From UBA5793 sp040255465 (lineage in GTDB: Bacteria > Planctomycetota > Phycisphaerae > Phycisphaerales > UBA5793): DNA of 64,000 nt. Position 1 is the stretch's first letter. Every line of letters starts with the position of its first letter. Below, piece by piece: positions 1-8,589 of the stretch. The translations under genes and the position numbers were made by a program. The stretch lies in the NCBI GenBank assembly GCA_040255465.1, contig JBDZVA010000007.1:82480-146479 (forward strand). The letters are read 5' to 3'. Below the pieces are notes generated by a model, which worked only from the letters and a program-made list of their open reading frames with translations, ran no database searches and had not been told where the DNA came from.

Positions 1-346
1 GCAGGACGATCAGCCCGACGACGACACCCAGCGCTCCAATGGTCCGCCAGGCCCCGTCGGGCATGTGGAACGAGGTCCGGTCGCCGGTCGAGACCGTTGA
101 GCCCGGCTGTGTGGAACGGGGCGGGAGCGGCTTGGCCGCGATCTGTTCTTGCGCGGATGATTGGATTTCAGTGGAGGCGCCGCCATCGGGGCCGCTGTAG
201 ACGTCGGGCTCGGCGGGCGGTGAGTTGTTTGATTGAATGGAGGGGGCGTCTTCAGGGCTGGCGATCGAAGTCGCCGGGGCGCCGAGCAGACAGGCACCCA
301 GGCAGAAGATGCGGAAGGCAGATGAGGTGGTTGTCGATCGAATCAT
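1..346 (-). CDS. fliO: FliO-like flagellar export membrane protein (3' part beyond window)
   Basis: Partial gene: the first 115 codons are inside the window and the C-terminus runs off the left edge. The translation starts MIRSTTTSSAFRIFCLGACL, a signal-peptide-like N-terminus. A low-complexity Pro/Ser/Thr-rich periplasmic stretch follows, and then a hydrophobic segment beginning GALGVVVGLIVL right at the edge, which would be the membrane helix. The start at 346 is preceded by AGGA about 10 bases upstream. FliO proteins are small, poorly conserved, single-pass membrane proteins that help assemble the FliPQR export gate, and fliO normally follows fliN, as here. The call rests on topology and gene order, not on conserved residues. 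This reading frame was read by hand because overlapping frames in the stretch are also open. Confidence 0.55.
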   Translation of the reverse strand, partial: MIRSTTTSSAFRIFCLGACLLGAPATSIASPEDAPSIQSNNSPPAEPDVYSGPDGGASTEIQSSAQEQIAAKPLPPRSTQPGSTVSTGDRTSFHMPDGAWRTIGALGVVVGLIVL

Positions 347-455
347 GCTTCGCCATCCTGGCGTTGTGCGACCTTGCGGCCGCGCTGCTCGGCTCCGCCG
401 AACAGGGTGATCAAGATTGTCCGGCCGGCCCTGTCAGGAACCGGCGCGGCGGTTG

Positions 456-935
456 CTAGTTGTCCCCGCCTTCGTCGCCGCGCGAGAAGATCTCGCTGAT
501 GCGAACGCAGAATGTGTCATTGAGTACGAGCACTTCACCGCACGCCACGTGCCGGTCGTTGACGTAGACGTCGACGGGGTCGCCGGCGAGTTTGTCGAGT
601 TCGACGACACTGCCCTGGTTGAGCCGGAGCACATCTTCGACGAGCATTTTGGTGCGTCCGAGTTCGATGCGCACGTTGAGGTTGACCTTGGAGAGCAGGT
701 CGATGCCGCTGACGGGGTGTTCGGCGGCGTTGGTGCTGAACTCGGGAAGATCCAGGGCCGAGCGGTCTTGCGCGGGTGCGGCTGAGTCCGCCTCGTGCGC
801 GATTTCTTCGACGGTTTCGCGGGCGCTTTCGAGCGCTTCCTGCGGATCCGGCGCGGCGGGCTCGGGCGTCGGTTCGCCGCCGGCGGAGGGCTCGGGGGCG
901 TCGGGGCTTCTCGTGATGAATCGATCGTGGGTCAT
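456..935 (-). CDS. fliN: Flagellar motor switch protein FliN
   Basis: 159 residues. The N-terminal ~75 residues are acidic and Pro/Ala-rich. The C-terminal ~75 are a SPOA domain, including the stretches NLNVRIELGRTKMLVEDVL, LDKLAGDPVDVYVND and ACGEVLVLNDTFCVRI, which match the FliN core. FliN forms the lower C-ring with FliM and FliG and serves torque switching and export-substrate docking. It sits between fliL and fliO. No fliM is present in the 163-base gap upstream, which is unusual. Only one SPOA domain is visible, so it is not a FliY- or FliM-type fusion. Confidence 0.92.
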   Translation of the reverse strand: MTHDRFITRSPDAPEPSAGGEPTPEPAAPDPQEALESARETVEEIAHEADSAAPAQDRSALDLPEFSTNAAEHPVSGIDLLSKVNLNVRIELGRTKMLVEDVLRLNQGSVVELDKLAGDPVDVYVNDRHVACGEVLVLNDTFCVRISEIFSRGDEGGDN

Positions 936-1098
936 TGAGAGTCGCTTGCCCTGCCTTTTGGTGGGCGAGGGTCACACGGTTATCGGTAGATTCCGCGCGG
1001 ACACTGCAAGATCAGCCGACCGCGCAAAAAGTGCCGTCGGGCCGATCTCAGAACGGGTTCACCTCGGCCGGCCGGCGTTCGTCAGCCGGGTGTTCGCT

Positions 1099-1638
1099 TC
1101 AGATTCCCGCGCGGTAGGGCGTCACGCCTTCGAGCAGCACTTCGTCGATCAGACTCTCGCCGGTGGTGGGATCCTTGGGCATGATCTCTTTGAGCGCTTC
1201 CGAGGCCTGGCGGGTCAGCGTGCTTAGCAGCGGCTCATCGAAGTGACGCGGTTCGGCGTTGCGCCACAGTGCGGAGATCGTCGTCTTGATCAGCGCCTGG
1301 TTTCCCTCGACGAAATCGGCGATCTGCTTCTGGTTGCGGGCCTTCACGCGGGCGGTGATCTGAGTGTCGTACAGGTAGAGCACGCCCTGCTTGCTGTTGG
1401 GGAAGCGATCGCGGACAATCGGCACCTCGACCACGCGGTTGAGTGCGGCCTCCTGCTCGCTGAGGAATCCGCTGTCGGCCTTGACGGCGGGTGTTCCCGT
1501 CACCATCGCCACGCCAATGAGCACCCCCGCTTCGATGATCATGATCACGGCAACGAGAATGATCACCTTGAGGGGTGACTTCTTGGCCGGAGTCTCCTCC
1601 GTGGCGGGTGCCTGCTTCTCTTTCTTGGCGTCGGCCAT
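1099..1638 (-). CDS. fliL: Flagellar basal body-associated protein FliL
   Basis: 179 residues. It has a charged cytoplasmic N-terminus (about 24 residues, Lys/Glu-rich), one membrane helix at about residues 25-47 (VIILVAVIMIIEAGVLIG), and then a periplasmic FliL domain ending in a conserved-looking C-terminal region with VLLEGVTPYRAGI. FliL forms a ring around the stator units and modulates torque. It starts 2 bases after the motB stop, so motA-motB-fliL are almost certainly co-transcribed. It is followed by a 163-base gap and then fliN. Confidence 0.85.
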   Translation of the reverse strand: MADAKKEKQAPATEETPAKKSPLKVIILVAVIMIIEAGVLIGVAMVTGTPAVKADSGFLSEQEAALNRVVEVPIVRDRFPNSKQGVLYLYDTQITARVKARNQKQIADFVEGNQALIKTTISALWRNAEPRHFDEPLLSTLTRQASEALKEIMPKDPTTGESLIDEVLLEGVTPYRAGI

Positions 1639-1640
1639 GC

Positions 1641-2414
1641 TCAGCCTCCTCGTGCATTCGATGGATCAGTGAAATCGCTGTCCGGGTTGAAATCTTCGAT
1701 GACGCTCTCGCTCAGGATGATTTCGACGCGTCGATTGACCTGTGACGCTTCGTTGCTTCGAGCCCGGGCGTTGATCGGCTCGTTGTCGCCACACGACTCA
1801 ACGCGGAAGAGTTCAGGCCGCATCCCGACCTCATCGGTCAGGAAGAGCATGACGGCCTCGGCACGGGCGAAGCCGAGTTCGTACAGGTTTTTCCATGGAG
1901 CCGAGGGAGAGAGCCGCTTGGTGTCGGTGTGGCCGCGGATGAAAATGCGGTTGTTGCGCCCGTCGATCAGCTTGGCGATGGAGCGCAGTTCGTCCTTGAC
2001 CGAGTCCTTGAGTACGGCTGACTCGCGGTCAAAGGTGCTCGATCCGCCGATGGTGAAGATGAGCCCTTCGCGAACGGTCTTGACGGTTGTGTGCTTGCCC
2101 TGCACGCCTTCGACGTCGCTCTGGCTAATGGCGAATTTGGGATCATGGGCGCTGGCGGCGTTGCTGAGCATGGTCACGACGGTCTGCATGGAGGCCTGGT
2201 CGGTGGGGATTGCGCCGCCGCTGCCCTGCGTGAAGCCAAACGCCTGCATGACGCTGTGCGCCACGACGGTGTACTCTTCGTCGCGCTTGAGTTCGGAGAA
2301 TGCGGCCAGGAGGATGAAGAAGCACAGCAGCAGCGACATCATGTCGCCGTAGGTCACAATCCAGCCGGGCACCCCCTCGGGGCATGGCGTTGGTTTGCAC
2401 TTGCACTTGCCCAT
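1641..2414 (-). CDS. motB: Flagellar stator protein MotB
   Basis: 257 residues. The N-terminus is Cys-rich (CKCKPTPC). The MotB signature PGWIVTYGDMMSLLLCFF follows, with the proton-channel aspartate at about residue 24 at the start of the single membrane helix. The C-terminal half is an OmpA/MotB peptidoglycan-binding domain, including IFIRGHTDTKRLSPS, LGFARAEAVMLFL and VNRRVEIILSES. MotB anchors the MotA4B2 ion-channel stator to the cell wall. It follows motA by 9 bases. The Cys cluster before the helix is not typical of enterobacterial MotB. Confidence 0.93.
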   Translation of the reverse strand: MGKCKCKPTPCPEGVPGWIVTYGDMMSLLLCFFILLAAFSELKRDEEYTVVAHSVMQAFGFTQGSGGAIPTDQASMQTVVTMLSNAASAHDPKFAISQSDVEGVQGKHTTVKTVREGLIFTIGGSSTFDRESAVLKDSVKDELRSIAKLIDGRNNRIFIRGHTDTKRLSPSAPWKNLYELGFARAEAVMLFLTDEVGMRPELFRVESCGDNEPINARARSNEASQVNRRVEIILSESVIEDFNPDSDFTDPSNARGG

Positions 2415-2423
2415 GGCTTTCCT

Positions 2424-3206
2424 CTACGCCGCCTTCCGATGCTCGTCGGCGACGGGTCGACTCGACGGCGGGATGAAGGTGAGCAGTTTCTGTTCGACGA
2501 TGCGCGGGTTGTCGCCCTGCTGGATGCTCATGACGCCGCGAATGATGATCTGCTTGATGAAGGTCTCCTCACCGGCGCGGACGGCGAGTTTGTCGGCCAG
2601 GGGAATGCACACGAGGTTTGAGATCAGGGCGCCGTAGAGCGTCGTGAGCAAGGCGACGGCCATGCCGGGTCCGATCTTGGACGGGTCGTCCATGTTCTGC
2701 AGCATGGCGACGAGTCCCAGCAGCGTGCCGATCATGCCGAATGCCGGGGCGTACTTTCCGTAGGCGTCGAGCAGGGCCTTTCCCTTCAGGTGGCGCGCCG
2801 CCTCGTTTTCGACTTCGGATTCGAGGATTGACTCGATCAGCTCGGGGTCAGTGCCGTCCACAGCCATGCCGATGGCGCGGACAATGAAGGGGTCGCCCAT
2901 TTCGCTGGTCATGCTCTCGAGGCTCAGAATGCCATCGCGCCGGGCGATTTCCGCATAACTCACGAGTTTCTTGATCAGCGCGCCTGCGTCCTGCGACTTG
3001 GCGAAGAGGGTCTTGAGCACGACCTTGGGCATGCCCTTCAGCGCCGAGAGCGGGAACGAGGTGATGACGGCGCAGAAGCCGCCGAACACGACGAGGATGA
3101 TCGAGGGCACGTCGATGTAGGCCGCGAGGGCATTGCCGCCCACGACAACCGCGAGGATCGTGAGCGTCCAGCCCACAATGAGGCCGAAGATTGTTGCAAT
3201 ATCCAC
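2424..3206 (-). CDS. motA: Flagellar stator protein MotA
   Basis: 260 residues with four predicted membrane segments (about 1-25, 33-50, 150-172, 182-203) and a cytoplasmic loop between the second and third. MotA hallmarks are GKYAPAFGMIGTLLGLV at helix 3, with the conserved proline, and GMAVALLTTLYGALISNLV at helix 4. It pairs with the adjacent motB to form the ion-driven stator. The gene lies 132 bases downstream of flbD in a region with no other gene. Confidence 0.95.
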   Translation of the reverse strand: MDIATIFGLIVGWTLTILAVVVGGNALAAYIDVPSIILVVFGGFCAVITSFPLSALKGMPKVVLKTLFAKSQDAGALIKKLVSYAEIARRDGILSLESMTSEMGDPFIVRAIGMAVDGTDPELIESILESEVENEAARHLKGKALLDAYGKYAPAFGMIGTLLGLVAMLQNMDDPSKIGPGMAVALLTTLYGALISNLVCIPLADKLAVRAGEETFIKQIIIRGVMSIQQGDNPRIVEQKLLTFIPPSSRPVADEHRKAA

Positions 3207-3338
3207 CTCTGCGCCTCCTCAACGACATACCGACCGCGCAATGCGATCATGCGGGTTGTATCGTCTGAGGCGGGAGGAGACTTGAGTCCCATACCCGAGA
3301 TGGCCCGCCCGGAGGTCGGCGCGTGAAGTGGCGGCGCG

Positions 3339-3539
3339 TCAGTCCAGGGCGGGAAACGGCGAGCGCAGGCGCCGGCCGTACTCAATGGCGCGCTCGACCA
3401 CTTCTTCCATCGGCTCGCGCACGATGATGTGATCGCCCGTGGTGAGCAGAATCGTGGTATCGGGGTTCTCTTCGATGGTGCGAATGAGTTCCGCGTTGAG
3501 GACGAAAGGCTTGTTATTGAGCCTCGTGAGCACGATCAT
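3339..3539 (-). CDS. flbD: FlbD-family small flagellar protein
   Basis: 66 residues, starting MIVLTRLNNKPFVLNAELIR and continuing TIEENPDTTILLTTGDHIIV. This is the compact FlbD-family pattern of many flagellar operons, which is distinct from the Caulobacter regulator also called FlbD. Its molecular role is not settled. Its position between flgE and motA is the usual one. The gene ends 132 bases before motA and starts 31 bases after flgE. Confidence 0.88.
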   Translation of the reverse strand: MIVLTRLNNKPFVLNAELIRTIEENPDTTILLTTGDHIIVREPMEEVVERAIEYGRRLRSPFPALD

Positions 3540-3570
3540 GGCCGACCCTCTGGAATCTCATCATTGAGTG

Positions 3571-5289
3571 TTATCGGCCGAGCAGGAGCAACTGCTGCAT
3601 CAGGTCGTTGGCGGTGGTAATGATGCGCGTGGACGCGGAGTAGCCCGTCGAGGCGAGGATGAGGTTGATGAACTGCGCGCTGAGATCGACGTTGGACAGT
3701 TCCAGCGCGCTGCTGATGACCCGGCCGGAGCCAAAGGTGAGCGGCGAGGCGACCACGGGCGAGCCGGAGTTGGGACCGGTCGCAAAGAGGTTGCCGCCCT
3801 TGTCGACGAGGCCGCCCGGGTTGCTGAAGGTGGCCAGCGCGACCTGGCCAAGGTCGCGAATGAGGCCATTGCTGAAGGCGCCGACGACCACGCCGTCTTC
3901 GGCGATGTTGTAGTCGACCAGGGTGCCGATCGGCGAACCGTCCTGGAACACTGCGGCCATGTTGGTGCTCGTATCGCTGAACGCCGTCACGGAGTTGCCG
4001 TTGGAGTCGAACGAAAGCGACATCGCCAGCGGCGTGGCGGCGCCGGTGTTGGATCGATCAATGGTGATGGACACGCCCGTGGGAGGAAGGACCTGGCCGT
4101 CCGTGCCGAAGCTGACGGTCCCGGTTCCGAGCCGGATGTCGCCACCGACGTTGTCTTCGGACTCGGCGTAGTAGCGCCAGGTCGTGCCCGTCGAGTCCTT
4201 CGATTCGAGGACCATGGTCAGATCCACCTGCAACGGGGTGCCCAGCGAATCGAAGACGAGGAAGGAGGTGCGGACCGATTCACCGGCTCCGTCCCCGGCG
4301 TCGGTTGTGGTAAAGGGCTGACTGAGCGTCGTGCCGACTGAATCGAGCAGCGACATGTCGCCACTTTCGACATTCAGTTCGTTGGCGGTGCCCATGTTGC
4401 CTTCGATGGTGATGACGCCCGTTGTATCGTCGATGGTGACGCCGCCGGGCTGACCGGGCACTGTCGTGTCGATGCCCAGCGACTGTTCGAGAAACGCCAT
4501 GTAGTCGGCGATGGTGGTGGTGTTGTCGATGGGCAACGTCGCATCGGGAAGGCGGGCGCCGTTCTTTTCGGCGCCGGAGAGCAGGATACTCTGGCCGTTG
4601 ACGAACATGGGACTGCCCGAGCCATCATCGATATCGACAAGGCGAGTGGTGGAATCGGAGAAGGGCGGATTCGCCGGCGGCGGAACCGCGGTGCCCAGCG
4701 CGAGCAGGGGGTCGAAGGTGGTCAGCGAGCCAGAGGTGCCGACATCGCCGGCGGCGTTGAGGTTGCCGCTGAACGACACGTTTCGCGTGGCCTCGGCGAT
4801 GGTGAGGTTGCCCACTGGAATCGTGAGATCCTGGAGTGTGCCCGTCTGCACGTTGAACTGACTGTCCACGCCGAAGCCCTGCACTCGCGCGCCCGCCGAG
4901 GTGACGAGTTCGTTCTGGGCGTTGAGCTGGAATGAGCCGGCGCGGGTGTAGTAGGTGTCAGTGCCCTGTTGGACGATGAACAGACCCTGGCCTTCGATGG
5001 CCAGATCGGTGTTCACGCCCGTGACGCTGATCGAGCCGTTGTTCATGTTGCGCTGCGTGCCGGCCACGCTGACGCCCAGGCCGATCTGGCTTGGATTTGA
5101 GCCGCCGGTCTGGGCGGTCGGCGCGGTGCCGATGCCAAGCGTCCGGCTGAAGGTGGGTGCGAAGGTCAGTCGGTTGGACTTGAATCCCTCGGTATTCACG
5201 TTGGCGATGTTGTTGCCGATGACGTCGAGCATCTTGCTGTTGGCGAGAATGCCCGAAAACCCGGTGAGCAGCGCGGTTGTTGATGCCAT
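3571..5289 (-). CDS. flgE: Flagellar hook protein FlgE
   Basis: 572 residues. The N-terminal rod/hook segment (about 1-40) contains GFSGILANSKMLDVIGNNIA and NVNTEGFK, the classic basal-body-rod motif. A mid-protein FlgE/F/G-like segment includes TDLAIEGQGLFIVQQ and YYTRAGSFQLN. The variable hook domain spans about 160-480. The C-terminal helix (about 520-572) contains ALELSNVDLSAQFINLIL. It polymerises as the flexible hook under the FlgD cap and with FliK length control, both encoded just upstream. It is longer than the enterobacterial FlgE (about 400) because of the middle domain. Confidence 0.96.
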   Translation of the reverse strand: MASTTALLTGFSGILANSKMLDVIGNNIANVNTEGFKSNRLTFAPTFSRTLGIGTAPTAQTGGSNPSQIGLGVSVAGTQRNMNNGSISVTGVNTDLAIEGQGLFIVQQGTDTYYTRAGSFQLNAQNELVTSAGARVQGFGVDSQFNVQTGTLQDLTIPVGNLTIAEATRNVSFSGNLNAAGDVGTSGSLTTFDPLLALGTAVPPPANPPFSDSTTRLVDIDDGSGSPMFVNGQSILLSGAEKNGARLPDATLPIDNTTTIADYMAFLEQSLGIDTTVPGQPGGVTIDDTTGVITIEGNMGTANELNVESGDMSLLDSVGTTLSQPFTTTDAGDGAGESVRTSFLVFDSLGTPLQVDLTMVLESKDSTGTTWRYYAESEDNVGGDIRLGTGTVSFGTDGQVLPPTGVSITIDRSNTGAATPLAMSLSFDSNGNSVTAFSDTSTNMAAVFQDGSPIGTLVDYNIAEDGVVVGAFSNGLIRDLGQVALATFSNPGGLVDKGGNLFATGPNSGSPVVASPLTFGSGRVISSALELSNVDLSAQFINLILASTGYSASTRIITTANDLMQQLLLLGR

Positions 5290-5331
5290 GTTTCTATTCC
5301 TCCGCAGGGGGTGGCGCCGAATCGTTCGGCC

Positions 5332-5859
5332 TCATGCCCCCAGGTCGTGTGTCTCAAGTGGTGAGGAGCCGCGCTCCCCGCGATTGATCAATCCGGATAC
5401 CGTGGACGACGTCACTGCGCCGGACAAGCGCCGGAGCATCAGGCTGTGGGTCGGTTGACCCTCGGCGGCGGTTTCTTCCCGCGAAACGATGACCGTGTCG
5501 ATGTCGGTGATGATGCGGTCGGACTTGGCGTCAGGCCGCACTTCCTCGCGGACTTCCCTCGTCTGCACATCGAGCAGCAACGGTCGGCCATCGAGCATGA
5601 CCAGTGCGGTCTTGCTGTCGTGCGCCAGTGCGGCATCGGCCGCTCGTTCGAGGCGCGAGAGCTGCTCGGGCGTCAGCGAGATATCGCCGGGCACCTCCAC
5701 GGGCCGATTGGTGCGCGTGATGTCATCCTGGGCAGAGGCGATGAGCGTGCGGAAATCGGCCTCTTCAAGGTTTCGTCGAGGCGAACTCGTCACGCGAGTG
5801 CTCGCCGTCGGCGGCGTCACCGGCTCCAGGTGTCTGAGGATGTCAGATTGACCGCTCAC
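5332..5859 (-). CDS. TIGR02530-like flagellar operon protein (function unknown)
   Basis: About 175 residues from a GTG start at 5859. The open frame extends further upstream into flgD, but that part is non-homologous, and GTG at 5859 has GGAA about 10 bases upstream. Residues about 65-125 (DISLTPEQLSRLERAADAAL, KTALVMLDGRPLLLDVQTR, RIITDIDTVIVSRE) match the short conserved family found between flgD and flgE in many flagellar operons, as I recall it. The C-terminal ~45 residues look like a lineage-specific tail. No enzyme motif or signal peptide is visible. The role is presumably in hook assembly, by position only. Confidence 0.75.
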   Translation of the reverse strand: MSGQSDILRHLEPVTPPTASTRVTSSPRRNLEEADFRTLIASAQDDITRTNRPVEVPGDISLTPEQLSRLERAADAALAHDSKTALVMLDGRPLLLDVQTREVREEVRPDAKSDRIITDIDTVIVSREETAAEGQPTHSLMLRRLSGAVTSSTVSGLINRGERGSSPLETHDLGA

Positions 5860-5893
5860 GCGTTCGTTTCCAAGTGTTTCGTTTCCGACCGAA

Positions 5894-6313
5894 TCAGCCC
5901 TGGTTCGGCTCCGATTCCAGGATGCTCTCGATGTTGTCCATCGGCACGCGCTCGCCGCTGGCAAGCGTGAGCATGATCTGGTTGCCTTCGACGGCCGCGG
6001 ATTTCACTCGACCCTGCACAGGGAGGAAGGATTCATCGAGCCCCGTGATGGTCTTGCCCACCAGCGTGCCGGCCATGGCGAACTGATTCTGCGACACGAG
6101 CTCCGTGAGCTGCGTCATGAGTTGCACGTTCGACTCGATGCTGCGCACCGTATTGATCTGGTTAAGCAGCGCCTGCGTATCCTGCGGCTCAAGCGGATCC
6201 TGGTTTGAGAGTTCCGTAAACATGATCTTCATGAAGTCCTCGCTCGTGAGGTCTTCGAAGCGATTGCGCGAGGGAATGCCGCCATTGGATTGCTGAGTGG
6301 GTGAGATTTCCAT
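5894..6313 (-). CDS. flgD: Flagellar hook-capping protein FlgD (short form)
   Basis: 139 residues. The N-terminal FlgD signature is FEDLTSEDFMKIMFTELSNQ followed by DPLEPQDTQALLNQI, at about residues 19-54. After a short helical part there is one small beta-rich segment (GKTITGLDESFLPVQGRVKS and following). It is much shorter than enterobacterial FlgD (231) and lacks most of the Ig/tudor-like C-terminal domains. FlgD is the temporary scaffold at the growing hook tip. It is preceded by fliK, 16 bases away, consistent with a hook-assembly sub-cluster. Confidence 0.92.
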   Translation of the reverse strand: MEISPTQQSNGGIPSRNRFEDLTSEDFMKIMFTELSNQDPLEPQDTQALLNQINTVRSIESNVQLMTQLTELVSQNQFAMAGTLVGKTITGLDESFLPVQGRVKSAAVEGNQIMLTLASGERVPMDNIESILESEPNQG

Positions 6314-6329
6314 CGTGGTGCTCCTTGGC

Positions 6330-7895
6330 TCAGGTCCGGCCTGCGAGGGACGGCGATTGGGCGTTGGTCGTTGAGTTGGCGTTGTTCCACTGCTGCTGCC
6401 AGGACGAGTTTCGCTGGCCCTGGTTCATGAACTGGCGGGCAGCCTGGCGGTATTGCGCCTGACGCTCGGAGGTGTCGGCGTGTCCGCGACTCTGCTGTCC
6501 GCCGGCATCCTGGCGCGGCGTGTTGTCGCCGCCCGATTGGGACTGCGACTGCGAGTGCTCCTGGCCGCCCGAGGAGGTGGCGCCTGGCCGACTGAGCGTG
6601 TGAATCTGGACGCCGTCGAGTTTCAAGCCGTGTGACTCCATCGCATGGCGCAGGGTTTGGACGTGTTGATTGAGCAAAACGCGTGCCTCGGCGGTCTCGG
6701 CATGAAACTGCACGGTGACGCGCCCCTGGCTCATCTGCATTTGAATGCGAAGGGCCCCGAGCGATTCGGGTTCGAGGCGCATCGTCATGGCTCCGCCGGC
6801 GGAGCGCGTCATCGCCAGCGCGCCGCGCACGACTTGCGGACTGAACGTCTCGGCCTTGGCCTCGGGAGCGGTGGGGACAGGAACGCCGTGGCTCGATGTC
6901 GTTGCCGGTTGGGGGCCGCCGCTTCCGCTGGGCCCATTCGACTGGGCGTGCGGTTGGAGATCCAGGAATACCGTGCCATTCGTTGACGGCGTGGATGGCG
7001 CTGTCGAAGGAGTGGCGGGCGCCGACGTGTCGTGCGCGGGAGGGGCGCTCGCGGGCGGCGCAGGCAACGATGTGTTTGGCTGAGTTTGGGGCTGAGTGTT
7101 GGGCTGCAGTGAGCGGCTTTGCGTTGATTGCGAGTTTGAGGCAGATGCATCGCGCGGCTTGGCATCCCCGGATGGCGCGGCATCGTCAGACTCAGCCGGC
7201 TCTGATGTTGCAACGCCTTGCGGCACTGTCACGCGAAGCGGAGCGGGAGCTGTGGGTGGAATGACAACAACTGGTGCGGTCGTCGACGCAAGCGCCGCGG
7301 CCTGTGCGGGGGGCGGAACTGGGGCCTCTTTCGGCTCGGCGGGAGGTGACGATGGCTCAGGTGCTGGCGGGGTACTCGGCCCCGACTTGGGATCCGGCTT
7401 GGGAGTCGCGTGCTCCACGACCGGCGGGTCAACCGGTTCCGTGGCCGGCCGAAGCGATGGCGGATCGATCTTGGTCAGGTTTTCTTTTTTGCGGGGTGCG
7501 GGGCCGATTCCATCTGGCTGAGGCTGTGGTCCTGGCGTCGGATTTGCGTCAGACTTGCGCGAGGCGTTGCCGAGTTCAGGCGGCAATTCCTGCGCCTCCA
7601 TGGCTGGTTTGGCGGATTCGGCGGAGGTGCGCTCCGAGGCGCCTGGCCGGGTGGTAGATTCCTGTTGTGGCGCGGCGCTGGACTTCGACGTGGCGCCGCG
7701 CGCAGTCTTGCCGGCCGTAGCCGCGTTGGGCTGTGATCCCCAGTCGCGGGACGCATCGGCGAGCAAATCGCCAAAACTCGTTGTGTTTTCAGAAGTTAGA
7801 TCAGGAGCGGCTACGGCCTCGAAAGTCATGGACGAATCGGGCGCCGACAGGCTGCTCGCGAAATCACGGCTGCTGATTGGAAGTGAGTCGCCCAT
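6330..7895 (-). CDS. fliK: Flagellar hook-length control protein FliK
   Basis: 521 residues. Residues about 40-345 are a low-complexity Pro/Ser/Ala/Thr-rich linker, as expected for the secreted molecular ruler. The C-terminal Flg_hook domain at about 355-430 includes GAMTMRLEPESLGALRIQMQ and VTVQFHAETAEARVLLNQHV. A Gln/Ser/Asn-rich tail follows. The start overlaps the upstream motE-like gene by 32 bases. A GAGG seven bases before the ATG supports this start, though Met23 would also be possible. Secreted FliK signals the export switch from hook to filament substrates. Confidence 0.9.
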   Translation of the reverse strand: MGDSLPISSRDFASSLSAPDSSMTFEAVAAPDLTSENTTSFGDLLADASRDWGSQPNAATAGKTARGATSKSSAAPQQESTTRPGASERTSAESAKPAMEAQELPPELGNASRKSDANPTPGPQPQPDGIGPAPRKKENLTKIDPPSLRPATEPVDPPVVEHATPKPDPKSGPSTPPAPEPSSPPAEPKEAPVPPPAQAAALASTTAPVVVIPPTAPAPLRVTVPQGVATSEPAESDDAAPSGDAKPRDASASNSQSTQSRSLQPNTQPQTQPNTSLPAPPASAPPAHDTSAPATPSTAPSTPSTNGTVFLDLQPHAQSNGPSGSGGPQPATTSSHGVPVPTAPEAKAETFSPQVVRGALAMTRSAGGAMTMRLEPESLGALRIQMQMSQGRVTVQFHAETAEARVLLNQHVQTLRHAMESHGLKLDGVQIHTLSRPGATSSGGQEHSQSQSQSGGDNTPRQDAGGQQSRGHADTSERQAQYRQAARQFMNQGQRNSSWQQQWNNANSTTNAQSPSLAGRT

Positions 7896-8589
7896 CCTCA
7901 GTCCTCGGAGCGTCGGCGCCTGTGCCGCGGTCTCTCAGACGGAGGAGCAAATTCGCTGCCAGCCGGTTGTCCGTGTCATCGGCGTAGAGCGAGAGAAGCT
8001 TGGATGCGGTCCGGGCGGGAAGTGCCTCGAGGAGATCGACGACGAAGTCGTATCGCTCATCCGTCAGATAGACATCCACCTTGGCCTTGAGGTCATCAGG
8101 CTTCAGGCCCGCAAGCAGTGCGACGGTCTTTTGAAACTGTTCATCCTTGGCGAGCGTGCGATCGCGCTCGATCGCGTCGAGGACGTTTTTTTCGCGCAGG
8201 GCGAGCTCGGCCTCGCGCCGTTCGACTTCGGCCAGCCGCAGCGCGATGAGTTGGTTGATGGCCTCCAGATCGCGGCGAGCGCGGCCGACGATTTCCTGTT
8301 GCGCCTGCTCCATGGTTCGAAAGCGTTCGTTTCGCGCCTCAGCGCCGGCGTTGGCCAGGTCCTGCTCGGCCAGCTTCTGGGCTTCGATTGCGGCCTGTTC
8401 TTCGGCCTTCCGGGCGGCGTCCGCCTGCGCCTGCTCCTCGGTCAGCGTTGTGGCAAGAATGGAGCGAATCTCGTCGAGCCGGTCGCGACTGAGCCGGTCG
8501 GTGAGGCTGAGGAAGCCGACGAAGCCAAGCAGCGTGATCAGATGGGCGATGGCCAGGATCGAGATCGCGGGCCAGAGTGCTTTCTTCAT
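7864..8589 (-). CDS. MotE-like flagellar coiled-coil protein
   Basis: 241 residues. It has an N-terminal membrane helix at about residues 5-28 (PAISILAIAHLITLLGFVGF) and then a long charged coiled coil (about 35-150, Ala/Glu/Arg/Gln-rich). A C-terminal helical MgtE_N-like segment at about 160-220 includes DDLKAKVDVYLTDERYDFVV and RTASKLLSLYADDTDNRLAA. This is the architecture of the MotE chaperone-like protein often encoded between fliJ and fliK. It overlaps fliJ by 4 bases and fliK by 32, so the three are translationally linked. Assignment is by topology and position; sequence conservation is modest. Confidence 0.65.
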   Translation of the reverse strand: MKKALWPAISILAIAHLITLLGFVGFLSLTDRLSRDRLDEIRSILATTLTEEQAQADAARKAEEQAAIEAQKLAEQDLANAGAEARNERFRTMEQAQQEIVGRARRDLEAINQLIALRLAEVERREAELALREKNVLDAIERDRTLAKDEQFQKTVALLAGLKPDDLKAKVDVYLTDERYDFVVDLLEALPARTASKLLSLYADDTDNRLAANLLLRLRDRGTGADAPRTEDGRLTSNQQP

